A stretch of 64,000 bases of DNA, taken from assembly GCA_964036045.1 (NCBI GenBank), contig OZ038392.1:16299612-16363611 (forward strand), read 5' to 3'. The position numbers and the translations under genes are program-made. The first letter of the stretch is position 1; the number at the start of each line of letters is the position of its first letter. This DNA comes from Eutreptiella sp. 'Long Island Sound 2002' (Eukaryota > Euglenozoa > Euglenophyceae > Eutreptiales > Eutreptiaceae). The notes under the pieces are model-generated. The model saw nothing but the letters and a program-made list of their open reading frames with translations. It searched no databases and had not been told where the DNA came from. Below, piece by piece: positions 10,746 through 20,463 of the stretch.

Positions 10746-11389
10746 ACCTGACATCCAATAGCCGTTGGCTATCCCCGTTCGGGATAGATGAAGGACGAAC
10801 AACCCATTTTCCGTTGTATTTTCCGCGAATGACTTCTCATGCACATGAGCCATCGACCGTGAATGATTACATGCAACGAGCGGAATGTCCCTTCGATTCT
10901 GTGGGTGCAATGCTTGCCGAGGAACGTCGACGCCAGATGCATGTGGTCCTCCAAGTGGACCGACACGTTCGAGTGCCTGAAGTCGGTGAACGATGGTGGG
11001 TGTTGGTGCCGGAATATCGACATAAAGGGAAACTCGATGTTGTCTGGTGCGGCCCTTACAAGGCTCTCGAGGTACTGAACAAGGGCGTGAATGTTAAACT
11101 TGACATCCCTGCCCCCTTCGATGGGTTGCGAGTTTTCAATCGAGACAGCATAAAGCCCTACGTCCATCGAGAGAGACAGCCGGTGTGGGAGTTCCTGATG
11201 CCCCCTGTCAAAACTGGAGAATCTCCTCGACTTGTCAAGATTCTGGCTAGACGTCGAGTGGGATCCAAAAAGCGCCGCACGTTCCTGTACCGTTGTGAAT
11301 GGGATGACAACACATGGTCTTGGGAGTCGAGCAAAGCTCTAGGGGAGGATCCTGTGTACCTTGAGTTTCTTCGACTCCACCCTGAGTGA
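10709..11389 (+). CDS. Integrase C-terminal region with chromodomain
   Basis: An open frame of about 226 codons that continues the degenerate integrase after a frameshift; real similarity begins near 10740. It contains VGERWWVLVPEYRHKGKLD and CGPYKALEVLN, typical of the post-core region of Gypsy integrases. This is followed by a chromodomain-like C-terminus with PRLVKILARRR, FLYRCEWDD and NTWSWESS. The stop is TGA at 11387-11389, and a further long reading frame opens across the stop. Base use is striking: the tetramer TCGA is very frequent from here to about 14.5 kb. Confidence 0.8.
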   Translation: MSTSCSPSVIWNNLTSNSRWLSPFGIDEGRTTHFPLYFPRMTSHAHEPSTVNDYMQRAECPFDSVGAMLAEERRRQMHVVLQVDRHVRVPEVGERWWVLVPEYRHKGKLDVVWCGPYKALEVLNKGVNVKLDIPAPFDGLRVFNRDSIKPYVHRERQPVWEFLMPPVKTGESPRLVKILARRRVGSKKRRTFLYRCEWDDNTWSWESSKALGEDPVYLEFLRLHPE

Positions 11390-11997
11390 CCTTACCCTTC
11401 TCTGCAGCGTTGGTTTTCGAAGAACTCATGCGAGTTTCCGGGTCGACCGCCGGAGCCTCCGCCTACGGTACTACATCCCGGACGCCACGAACTTCTTCTC
11501 GACCTCCACCTCCTCGAGCATCACCGTGGGACGTCATCGATGTTGACGCAATCAATGACAACGATGGTGCCAAACCCCCAGTGAGGACGACTTCAGCTCG
11601 CCGCTGTTGGTTGGTAGCATCAGCGCCAACTCGACCGAGACGACCTCTCGATCCATTCAAACCGCCGAACTACAGCCAGTCGGCATATGCTGGGAGCTCG
11701 AAAGGAGGCAAGGGAGGTGTGTTCCCTCGCGGGGAATTTGCAGGAATAGCGCCGAGTGGACGACCCGTCATATCCGGAGGCACCACAGGCTTGGAAGTGC
11801 CCGAGATAGCCCTGGCCAGCTGGCCTGCTCTGGAATCGACCAAGGGAGGAACCCCACCCCGCATGCAACCGGAACTCTGCAAGCTGTATGGGCTCCGGCC
11901 CCCGGTCGATGCAGAATACTTTCGAGAGCGGTGCTCGAGCCCTGATTGGTTCGATTCTGATGAAGATCTTGCTTGCTCCACGGGATACGACGACTGA
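11386..11997 (+). CDS. Unidentified post-integrase ORF, part A
   Basis: A frame of about 203 codons opening at the chromodomain stop. The first ATG is near 11428. The product is Pro/Ser/Arg-rich at the start (RPPPPRASPWDVIDVD), then has a compact region around PRMQPELCKLYGLRPPVD. I do not recognise the family. Codon and TCGA use match the integrase upstream and parts B-D downstream, so it probably belongs to the same transposon, between integrase and the 3' LTR. It may be joined to part B by frameshift or splicing: a plausible bridge at 12000-12133 lies in a third frame (from LPLFSARMGRQFLDVEAEH to a TAA). Confidence 0.45.
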   Translation: MTLPFSAALVFEELMRVSGSTAGASAYGTTSRTPRTSSRPPPPRASPWDVIDVDAINDNDGAKPPVRTTSARRCWLVASAPTRPRRPLDPFKPPNYSQSAYAGSSKGGKGGVFPRGEFAGIAPSGRPVISGGTTGLEVPEIALASWPALESTKGGTPPRMQPELCKLYGLRPPVDAEYFRERCSSPDWFDSDEDLACSTGYDD

Positions 11998-12129
11998 TCC
12001 ACTTCCTCTGTTCAGCGCCCGGATGGGTCGACAGTTCTTGGACGTCGAGGCCGAGCACCTGGACATCAAGGCCATCCAGGGACGAACCGTCGTGGGGACC
12101 GAATACCGGAGAGCCGAATACCTCCAGCT

Positions 12130-12545
12130 ATAACAACAACGGTGAGGCTGCCCCCAACGACTGGGTCGACCAATCCTGGCAGTCGAATGCCCCGAAGACG
12201 CAAGCTTCTACTCGAACGAACCAATCCGACTCCTACTACTACAACGACGACGATGATCCCTGGCCACTCGAGTCTGACGACGAGGAGGATTATCTGTACG
12301 AGCCTTCATCGTACGACGCCACACAAAGTTGGTCGACACCACCGCCCAGCTACGATTCTGTGCCGGTACCAGAACCGCAGTGGCAGCCCCATAACATGCC
12401 GCAATACAACCATGAAATCCAGACCGTCGATCAACTCCGACACTTGGGTACGTTCGGAATGAAGCCACCCTATCGAATTGGGACAAACGAGGACGATCCA
12501 ATGAAAGCTCGAACCATCGGTACTCACTATTGCGTCGAGCGCCAT
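12130..12545 (+). CDS. Unidentified post-integrase ORF, part B (acidic, Tyr/Asp-rich)
   Basis: The open frame is 11973-12704, but coherent protein is seen only from about 12130 to 12545. It is low-complexity and disordered-looking, with SDSYYYNDDDDPW, ESDDEEDYLYEP and a Pro/Gln-rich stretch PPSYDSVPVPEPQWQPHNMP. No domain recognised. The protein-like signal switches frame at both ends, which suggests frameshift damage in one long ancestral gene spanning parts A-D. Confidence 0.35.
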
Positions 12546-13728
12546 GGCTGGTCAACGAGCAAGGCACGTATCCCTGAACGAACGCCATGCCGCAGTTGTG
12601 ACGGAGGAGAATGCCACTATCTCCGAGCTAGGCAAGACCATCAACATCGACAGTTGGGCACGAACCGCACCATTCCCTTACGAGATGGCGCGAAGCGCAC
12701 CTGACACATCTTTCGATGAGCGTGGGAATGCCGGTGGCAAGCCGGACTACCAGGGGTATACAAAAATCGAAGTGGCTTGCCAGAACTTTCGAGCAGCCCT
12801 CATCGACTGGCGACACTGCGACGAAGAGCTCGATTGGGGATTCCGACAAAGTCACTCCGAATATGACCTGCCGAATCAAATTGCTCGACTCAACCGCATG
12901 CATCGAGAGATCTCAGGAATCGACGACCTGATAAACGTCGCTGATGGAATCGACCTGATCTTCAGGTATCGACGCCTCTCGACCCAGGACAAGATGAAAC
13001 GAGAAGCCCCCGTTGCCGTTTCGATCCTTGGAGTTATTCGCGATCTCCAGAAGGTTTGCCAGGCGAACGACCGGCTCTTCGAAGATCGAGCCCCCTTTCT
13101 CGCGTACAAAGTCGATTTGCTTCTTCGCCGACACCAACTGCGAGGTCTACGAGGCACCTCTCGACTTGGGTACAAGCAGTATGGGTGCGCCCCACATCGA
13201 ACACAGGACCTTGCAGTCCAGCTCCAGGAGTACTTTCGACTAGGAGAACAGGCCGAACCCTATGCGTACAACGCCGTCGCACCAGGTGCCCCCATCGACC
13301 TTGTCCAGTTGGCGACGATTTACCAGACTGGACCCAGACGGCTCGGATACCACGACTTCGATAAGGCAATCCGACGAGTTGCTGCCCTTCAATCGACCAG
13401 TGAGGAGTACGTCAACTTCTTTCCTTTCATGCACGCCGCCCATTTGGTTCGACGCATGGGTACCTCGAAATACCTCATGTCCCTCTTCGAGGCCGGATAC
13501 GAAGGTGGACGACGTTGGCGTCGAGCGGTCCAGTTCCGAAGGGATGTCTATGCTGAGGAACGGGAGGAGGTCGAGCCCGCCGACTCGCCTGCGAGTGATC
13601 CGTTCCAACCGGACCCCGTCAACCACCGGTTTTTGTCGATGGAGTTGAACGCCTATCAGCACCACTTCGACATCCCGTTCTTCAAGTACCTCACGCCGAT
13701 CCATGATGATTTCAAGGCTGCCCATTGA
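12544..13728 (+). CDS. Unidentified post-integrase ORF, part C (394 codons)
   Basis: The longest frame in the extra block. It looks like a folded, mostly helical protein (IEVACQNFRAALIDWRHCDE, LPNQIARLNRMHREISGIDD, FLAYKVDLLLRRHQLRG). I see no signal peptide or membrane segment, so an envelope role is not supported. The terminal TGA at 13726-13728 is followed in the same frame by coherent protein continuing to 14475, and the codon before is CAT in a CGA-rich context. A CGA-to-TGA transition is therefore a likely cause and parts C and D were probably one protein. Function unknown. Confidence 0.6.
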   Translation: MAGQRARHVSLNERHAAVVTEENATISELGKTINIDSWARTAPFPYEMARSAPDTSFDERGNAGGKPDYQGYTKIEVACQNFRAALIDWRHCDEELDWGFRQSHSEYDLPNQIARLNRMHREISGIDDLINVADGIDLIFRYRRLSTQDKMKREAPVAVSILGVIRDLQKVCQANDRLFEDRAPFLAYKVDLLLRRHQLRGLRGTSRLGYKQYGCAPHRTQDLAVQLQEYFRLGEQAEPYAYNAVAPGAPIDLVQLATIYQTGPRRLGYHDFDKAIRRVAALQSTSEEYVNFFPFMHAAHLVRRMGTSKYLMSLFEAGYEGGRRWRRAVQFRRDVYAEEREEVEPADSPASDPFQPDPVNHRFLSMELNAYQHHFDIPFFKYLTPIHDDFKAAH

Positions 13729-14475
13729 CGCAAGGTCAGCTGCCGAGACAAAGTCCTCGAAGCGGTCATTGTTGACACGGCTTCAAGCCTTGTGACAGCA
13801 GAAGCAGTTCGATTCGCTCTGCAGAGATCCCTCGCTGATGGTCAGTATGTACATCAAAACCTCCGTCGACTCCAAGAAGAAGGTTCTCGAACCGACATGC
13901 TTGAGATCATTGACCGATATGCCCCCTGCCCTGGAGTTGATGACGTCAGTGCCATCATTGTTGTGCGACGAGTTTCGATTGCTGACACGCCATGGTGGCG
14001 AGTCGATACGCGAACTGCTCAGTTCTACCACAGCATGGTCGCTGGTACTGGTTCGAAGGAAACCTATCGATGGTCTACTGGTCGACATAACGGGTTCTCC
14101 TTCGAAGTTACCAATCCGACCGATCTGTGGAAGGAGGACGCTTGGAAACCGTCGAACCTTTGGAATTTCTATTCGACCAAGGCACAAACATTGGGACCTG
14201 GACAATTTCGAGCGCTTGCCCGTGAACATGTCTTCGTATTCCAGTACAAGTGCCCTGCTGACGGCGGACCCGGTGATCCCAACCTTCGATTGCCCATTCA
14301 TCGATCTGGTATCCTGATTCAGAAGCGTGCCCTCGAAAGTGATATCCGTCGACACTACACGGGTCATGACATCTTCAAGTTCATGGCTGGCGTCGAGACA
14401 CTGAAGGAAGTGCATGAAGTGTGTCGACTCCAGGTGGATCGTTCATCCACGTTTACGTGGGTCACGGACTGCTGA
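13729..14475 (+). CDS. Unidentified post-integrase ORF, part D
   Basis: Continues part C in the same frame after the TGA at 13726-13728; the first in-frame start used by simple ORF finding is 13792. Sequence is protein-like to the end (LQEEGSRTDMLEIIDRYAPC, RWSTGRHNGFSFEVTNP, YTGHDIFKFMAGVETLKEV), ending with TGA at 14473-14475. No family recognised. It is the last coding segment before the repeat and the polypurine tract/LTR of this transposon. Confidence 0.55.
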   Translation, partial: RKVSCRDKVLEAVIVDTASSLVTAEAVRFALQRSLADGQYVHQNLRRLQEEGSRTDMLEIIDRYAPCPGVDDVSAIIVVRRVSIADTPWWRVDTRTAQFYHSMVAGTGSKETYRWSTGRHNGFSFEVTNPTDLWKEDAWKPSNLWNFYSTKAQTLGPGQFRALAREHVFVFQYKCPADGGPGDPNLRLPIHRSGILIQKRALESDIRRHYTGHDIFKFMAGVETLKEVHEVCRLQVDRSSTFTWVTDC

Positions 14476-14562
14476 TTCGACAAGTCTGGATGCCATGTAA
14501 TGGCTGATTCGACATGTCTGGATGCCAAGTAATGGCTTATTCGACAGTCTGGATGCCATTAG
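14472..14562 (+). repeat. ~32-34 bp direct repeat, three copies
   Basis: TGATTCGACA-GTCTGGATGCCA-GTAATGGC is repeated three times with small changes just after the stop of part D. Confidence 0.8.
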
Positions 14563-14967
14563 GAGTATCAACTGCCTTCATATGTCCTGTCGAGTTGACA
14601 GATGTATATGCCTGTTGGCTGTTTGTCTGCTGGGCAACCAGCTTCGATAGCTGTGCCCAATGTTATAGTATGTTATGGTTCGACGTGCCCACAGCCTTGC
14701 TGTGGGTAAAGCGCCCGTGCAGTGTGCTTGGCGAAGTTGTCTTCTGCAGCTTCTGGCAAGACACAGCCGTGGCAGAGTCAAACACGGCGTATGAATGAGG
14801 CGCTGACGACAGGTATACCATGACTGCACCTCAGTGTGTGAGTTTCGACCACTGTTATGCTTCTGTAGCCAACACATGTTGAGGTCCAAAAACCTTTTTT
14901 CTGGACCTGCTCTGCAATTTCGACATTGTGACGCCCACCCAGAGAAGTGAGACCTCTTCGAGGGCTC
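14563..14967. other. No gene recognised; 3' untranslated region of the second Gypsy element
   Basis: Lies between the last ORF and the polypurine tract. I see no protein or RNA feature. Confidence 0.4.
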
Positions 14968-14980
14968 AAGGGGGGGGTAG
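14968..14980 (+). promoter_or_regulatory. Polypurine tract
   Basis: AAGGGGGGGGTAG directly before TGTTATGGCC. This is the plus-strand priming site expected next to a 3' LTR on the plus strand, matching the orientation of the integrase and the extra ORFs. Confidence 0.7.
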
Positions 14981-15124
14981 TGTTATGGCCTCGAACAGCA
15001 GCAGCGCAGCGAGCGCGCAAGTCGCAAGTCGCAGTCGCAATCGCACTGCAGTCTGTGAAAAATAAAGAAGCATCGAATGCCAACTGTGTGAATGAGCGCT
15101 GTAAGATACTTTGATCTCTGAACA
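14981..15124 (+). repeat. Probable short 3' LTR
   Basis: Begins TGTTATGGCC after the polypurine tract and can end at CTCTGAACA, giving TGTT...AACA ends. Contains AATAAA at 15061-15066. The right end is uncertain because the 5' copy is not in the window; a second primer-site-like sequence, TGGTGCCCCGTC, follows at about 15154. Confidence 0.45.
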
Positions 15125-15323
15125 GGGTTTTTGTCTTCGAGATTGTGCTATGTATTGGTGCCCCGTCTAAAGATCTTGCGACGTTTGTCGATTTGGGATT
15201 TTGGATTTTGAGAAACAAAGAGGCACAGGAGTACAAGTCGAGTTCCCAAGACACAAACCACAACACCTGTGACGGATTTGGATTTGTGCCATTACTGCGT
15301 CGTGCGGTAGATCTGCAAATTGT

Positions 15324-16136
15324 TCACCAAGAGTCCAGATGAGTACCTCGTAGGGTATACAGTAGCATATACGAGCCTGGGGGCGGTGCACAGCTGTGCA
15401 GGGTGGCAAACTGGTCTGCCAAGCACGTGACTATTGGTATGCCAGGTGCCGCACTGCAGGTAGGTGACGGTAGACGGGGCTCAGGCTCAGGATGTTGAGG
15501 ACCGTGGGCTTCACCTCTAGGCAGACAGTAAGGGGAGTGGGCAAAATTGACATTAGTTGGACTGACGTTCGCCCCAGGTTGTCCCGTTGTGTTGGAGAAC
15601 GTACCCGGAACGTCGTACGCGGCAGTGTTCTCTGGATAGCATGGCGACACGGGATGCAGGTTTTCAGGCACGGTGGCGAGCGAGTAGGCATCGTAGTACG
15701 CCTGAGTCTGGTACGCCTCGGCGGAGCTGTTGGCACTCGGACATCGCTGCTCTACTAAGAGATTGTCTTGGTAGTAACTGGCGGTGTTCAGAGTGGCGTC
15801 GGTTCGCGGCCCGTAAGCAGTGGGGGGGGACGTTGAACAGGGCTGTTCTACAAAAGAACCGTCCGGGTAGTCACTGGCGGTGCTCTGATTGGCGTCGGTC
15901 CACATCCTGTAAGCAGGCCAAGGAGAAGGTGAACACAAATCTCGACAGGCGCCATTAGCATAGCGCGGAAAGGCCTGAAGGGGAATGCGCGGGAAAAGAT
16001 GCGAATTTGCGTGTAGATAATGTAGCTTCATTTGCTGGGCTTCGTGCAGCAGTATGCTGCTGAGGTGCGTAGCATTTAAGAGCAGGGCTTGCAATATGTC
16101 GCTGTTGGTAAGGCTGGCAACGCGCGACGACGACAT
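15324..16136 (-). CDS. Hypothetical Ser/Thr/Pro/Tyr-rich protein, 270 residues
   Basis: An open frame of 270 codons with no recognisable domain. The first ~40 residues look helical (SLTNSDILQALLLNATHLSS). The middle has two related units of about 30 residues (ANQSTASDYPDGSFVEQPC and ATLNTASYYQDNLLVEQRC), a sign of internal duplication at protein level. The rest is Pro/Ser-rich and likely disordered. No retroelement motif is present. It could be a small host gene, a transposon accessory ORF, or a chance frame; the in-frame internal repeat slightly favours coding. Confidence 0.35.
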   Translation of the reverse strand: MSSSRVASLTNSDILQALLLNATHLSSILLHEAQQMKLHYLHANSHLFPRIPLQAFPRYANGACRDLCSPSPWPAYRMWTDANQSTASDYPDGSFVEQPCSTSPPTAYGPRTDATLNTASYYQDNLLVEQRCPSANSSAEAYQTQAYYDAYSLATVPENLHPVSPCYPENTAAYDVPGTFSNTTGQPGANVSPTNVNFAHSPYCLPRGEAHGPQHPEPEPRLPSPTCSAAPGIPIVTCLADQFATLHSCAPPPGSYMLLYTLRGTHLDSW

Positions 16137-17129
16137 CCTGGATCTCGGTGTTGGGGCTGATCAGCTCACGGTGGCCACCATTTCACAGAGTAAAAACCCG
16201 GGGAAAAGCATGTGTGAAACGTCCTGCTGCTGGCTTTCCATTTGTTACATGTTGATGCTCAGTAGGATCCGCCCGCGGGTTTTTTTGCGATCTGGTGTCG
16301 GTTGTTCATTCGTCAGGGTCCACAGTAGGTAATACGAGCTTCTTGTCATGAGTAATGGTGCGTGTGGGTGGCGCTTCGCGAGGTTAGGTGGTTACAATGG
16401 TTGTACATATCTTGTTGTCTGTAAGCTCGGCCAGAGGGGGCAGGGTTTTTCGCCATCCGTCGTAGAGCCCACAAGCAGGATGTTGAACGATGAATATGAA
16501 CACTTCACAACCAATGACGAAATTTTGTTGTCATTGGTTGTGAACTTCACCATTGAGCAGTGATTGACAAAAGAGTTTTCGCAAAAATCCAATTTTCAAA
16601 ATTTTCACCTGCTACCAAATGGCCCGAGCAACGGCAAGCTTGGAGCTTTCAGGCAATGGGGGCACAGCCCCGACTACATGGGCTTAGTAGCCTCTTTGTA
16701 GGTCCCATGGGTGCGCAAGTAGACGTATTGTCACCAAATTATCACCCACACCCATCCCAAAAGCGACAAGAGGATTTCCGGAAAATTCGAATTTCCCAAG
16801 TTAGCTCGGGTACAGAAACATAAATGGCTATTGCACCCCTGCCGTCTCGGGGACACATTTTACCACCATCGATGGAACTGACCTATTGCCCAATGCCATA
16901 TGGGGGTTCCCAAGCGCTAGAACAAATAATAAATGACAGATTGAAGTCTGCTATTTTGGGGGGGCTGGGGTACGTCACAGTTATCGATCAAACCCACCGA
17001 CTTACCAGCGTGCAGTGGCGGCATAAACCGTATTGTCTCAAGATTCCGCAGTGCTCGGTTTGGGGACAAAACTAGAAGTAGTTACTTCAGTTTTCAAGGG
17101 GCCACATGTCACGGCTATTGATGGAATGG
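16137..17129. other. Non-coding tract before the nested LTR element
   Basis: No gene recognised. Apart from the hairpin at 16504-16544 I see only AT-rich tracts such as TTTTCAAAATTTTC near 16590. Confidence 0.4.
16504..16544. repeat. Perfect 15 bp inverted repeat (hairpin)
   Basis: TTCACAACCAATGAC (16504-16518) and its exact reverse complement (16530-16544) with an 11 bp loop. May be the remnant of a small transposon end or a transcribed hairpin. Confidence 0.8.
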
Positions 17130-17411
17130 TGTAATGAGGACGTCCAATTTAGCCCAGATTGCAGTTCAGGCTTCAGCAATAGTCCAGATGCGTGCGTAGT
17201 TGTTGTAGTTTTACATAGGTATATATAATTTCATTATTAGCGTGCTTAGATTTAGAGTTGTATTTTCCGTGTATTTCCTGTGTGAGTGCGCGCGTCGCTA
17301 ATCGCGATGTGCTGGATTTCTCCGTTGTCGCTTGTTCTGTGTTAGTCTGTAGATCGATTCCGTTTAGTTTTGTAGGATGTTAATTTAGATTTGTCGGTTT
17401 TAGACATGTGC
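17130..17411 (+). repeat. 5' LTR of the host element, left part
   Basis: Begins TGTAATGAGGACGTCC and aligns at about 95% with 42456 onward. Ends with the left copy of the TGTGC target duplication of the nested Gypsy element. Carries about six extra bases (TAGACA) just before the insertion compared with the 3' LTR. Confidence 0.88.
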
Positions 17412-18209
17412 AGAAAAGTTTATAGTGTTTTCAGCACTGTGTTTTTGCTTTTCCTGCTGCTTGCTGTTGCTGTGGGGTGTCCTGCTGCTTGTTTTGGGAG
17501 ATGAAAAGCTTTTGTTTATTGAAATACAGTAAGTCCAAGTCAATCCAGGATAGCCCAAGCCAGAAGTGCGCAAGGAGAAGGTAATTCAGGATCAAAGCAT
17601 GAAGGGCTGCAGTGTAAACAGTGAAAGATGATTGGATATTCACAGCAACTGCAACTCAGGTCACAAATGTATGCATATTCACAAAGATAGCTGAAATGTT
17701 TTTGGAAAAGAGTTAGAAAACTGCCCCATGGTCACCCTCTCTCCATAGTGCCATCTCAGGAGATGTGCACTCTTTGTTTTGGGTCCCATATGTGCTGAGG
17801 TGGCATGGTATGTGGCGATGAGGTCACTGCCATGTCACATGGGATCTTCCTACTTAGCTAGGCTGACCAGGAATTGAACCCAGGACCTCTCAAATAGAGG
17901 TGCCCAGCCCCCTAGGGTGCATACCACTAGGATAGCTAAGAATTCATGGAAAAACATAGATAAATTCATAGGCTCTACCTTAGGTATGTCAGTGCTCAGT
18001 CAACTCAGGAAAAGATGAATAGCTTCACATTGAAAGGGGATTAAGGGGTCCACTCCATATCCTGATTGGGTGTTTGGTTCCATAGGTCAAAATGTGTTAT
18101 CACCAGTTTTGGTGGGACCAATACTAAGATTAGAATGCATGGATGCTCAGTGCATCTCTAATACAACTAGAGTATGCCTTAAAGCATTGGAAAAGCACTT
18201 TTTCTTACT
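17412..18209 (-). repeat. 3' LTR of the nested Gypsy element (798 bp)
   Basis: Same length and about 99% identical to 27998-28795. Contains a tRNA-like module at 17853-17940. Preceded on the coding strand by AAGGGGGG, a polypurine tract. Confidence 0.95.
17853..17940 (-). repeat. tRNA-like module inside the LTR
   Basis: On the minus strand, which is the transcribed sense of the element, the 88 nt run from CTTAGCTA to TAGCTAAG, an exact 8 bp acceptor-like stem. Inside are CCTAGTGGTATGCACC resembling a D arm/A box, ACCTCT-ATTTG-AGAGGT forming a variable-arm hairpin, and CTGGGTTCAATTCCTGG, a T arm with a B-box-like core. The identical arrangement in the other LTR shows it was present before integration. 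It does not score in my eye as a functional tRNA because the anticodon arm is unclear; a captured tRNA-derived SINE is a good alternative. Confidence 0.6.
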
Positions 18210-18217
18210 CCCCCCTT
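18210..18217 (-). promoter_or_regulatory. Polypurine tract of the nested Gypsy element
   Basis: On the minus strand AAGGGGGG lies immediately before the 3' LTR start AGTAAG, the expected place for plus-strand DNA priming. Confidence 0.75.
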
Positions 18218-20463
18218 GTGCTGTGGTGGCCACCACTGTCGCATTTTAGGAAAAAGAGATTTTCTCTTGGCCTTTCCTTGGTTTCCACATCTACTTTAAA
18301 ATACCTATAGTTTCCCTCACACTGAGAAATGAGCGCTCACCATGGCTGGCGCTCTTTTGCTGCTCTGTATGTAACATGTCCCACAGAAGACTCAGCACTC
18401 ATGGCGCTGCCGGGGCTCCTGTGGCTTGGTTGGGTTAGTATGGGAGCATGCCAAGACATGTGCATATGCATCCCTCCCTCCAAGACGCAGCGTCGACACA
18501 ACCCCAACGCAAGACACCATATACACACTCGCATGGGTTCTCGTAAACCTGCTGGCGACCTGTGACCTGTCTTAGGGCGAAAGAGAGAGTCTCGAAAAAA
18601 TTAAATTGCCCCTTGGTGGGGTCTTGGGTTCCGCTCAGTTCCTCCAGGCACCTGCTTTTCGGCCCGAACACGGCCTACTCAGCGAGGCTGCGCGTGGGTA
18701 TCTGCAGAGGCAGGAATGGGAGAATTATGGACGAATCCACGCAAAAACGAAGCGACGACACCAAAATCCGTCAAATGACGGCCTCGAATTTTTCTGAAAC
18801 AACACACCTGAGCAGAATCCAATTGTGCATCAGAAGCACATTTTTATAGAAATTATAGTCATCTCTGGATTTTTTCAATCCAGAAATTCATACGCATAAA
18901 ATGGCGGCGCGCAGAAGCGGCTCCTAGCGAAGCGCCGGAAAATGGAGAAATAATGGAATTATAAACGTATGTCTCACGTAGTCTTGAAAATGACGAGACA
19001 CACATTAATAAATAAACATACAGATTCCACCCACACTAATAGAAGATTCGAAAATTCAAGAATTCGACAATCAACGAAAAAGACTTCAATGAATCAGGTA
19101 TAAACTACAGGTATGCTCGTCTCGTATGCCACATACACATTGCTCGTCTCGTGTCTTCGTGAACGAGTCTTGTAGCAGCGCTAACAACGATAGGACGCGA
19201 TAGAGGGATTGATTAGAAAGATTGCAGATGATTAGCGGTCAGATCAGGGTGATTAGACATACACACAAGTGCATAGCAACGTTCTTCGCGTGCGCCCCTC
19301 ACTTGCTCTCTCTCCCAGCGGTAGGTAAGGTGAGTAAGCCCAGGCGGGGCCACCCCCTGGTGGAGTCGTGATTGGTGATGAGATGGGCAGGTTTGCCCAA
19401 CAACGTCGCGCATACTCGTGCATGCACACACGCATTAAAGGGTAGGCCACGCGAAGTGCGCACGGTAAACCTTGTTTAGGCTACCCAGGGGCTCCTCGGT
19501 ACGTTCTTTAAGAGAACCTGAGGAGTCCCCTAAAGCTTGCTTGCTTGACAAGGGTAGCTGCTCCTGCAGCGTGTTTGCGGACAGCGTATTATAGGTCACA
19601 CTGAGAAGGGTATAATACCTGGAGTGTGGCTTGGTTCCTCCGCCGCAAACGCCCTTTCATTTGCCTTTGTTTTACAGGTGGGCAGGTAGGGTGATTGGTG
19701 CAGCAGCCTTTTTTTATGCCCTGCTAAACAAGGGCGCAGATCACACAAACAAGTAACTCCGCTCCGCCTGTGGCAGAGCAGGGAGTCCGACTTCATCGAC
19801 ATCTGCGCCTTGCACGCGATAGCACTCCTTCCCCCCAAGCCCTAGCAGGGGAAACGCGTTGTGGCGTCCCCTGTTAGGCCACAGTTGCTTAGCAGCGCTG
19901 TGTTCTCTTGTCATTTCACAGGAGGGTCGCTAGGACCCACGACACCTTCGACTTCGCAACGCCCAGTAGAGTGTGCGTGTAGGAGTGGTAGTCCTGAGTG
20001 GGGGCTTGAGCCAGTTGCCCCAGTGCTCGCCCACCAGGATGGTGCCACTGTAGGGTGTGTAGGACCTGTAGTGCGTGTGTCACTGTCCCACCCGTTTCCT
20101 GCAATTTTAGCAGGGTTGGTGGGCTGTGGCAGTGGTTAGGTCAGTGTTTTGGCCACATAGCAAAACGGCGTTTTCATGCCTTCATAGCTTTTGGCCACCC
20201 CTCCCTGTAGTAGACAGATAGGTAGGGAAAACAATACCTGGATTAGTACGCTGGGTATTCCCCAAAGGTTTTGCGCCAGCACAGAAATTGGGCACTTAGG
20301 GGAGGGGAGACCCGGGGCGTACCCCGTGGCATCAATAAGCCAACCCTCCAGGTTTAGCAAGGGCGCAGACTTGGGTATAATTAGGACACCACTTCTGCGG
20401 CTTGCTCTCAGGACCTTAGGACTAGCACACTCACACATACGCTTTGGCAGGTAAGGGTAAGGT
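18218..20463 (-). other. Long 3' untranslated tract of the nested Gypsy element
   Basis: About 2.2 kb between the chromodomain stop and the polypurine tract. It holds no frame that looks like protein. Its length is unusual for a Gypsy 3' UTR and it contains a strong hairpin at 19486-19531. Confidence 0.5.
19486..19531. repeat. Imperfect hairpin in the 3' tract
   Basis: AGGGGCTCCTCGGTACGTTCT pairs with AGAGAACCTGAGGAGTCCCCT with a few mismatches and a very short loop. Confidence 0.65.
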
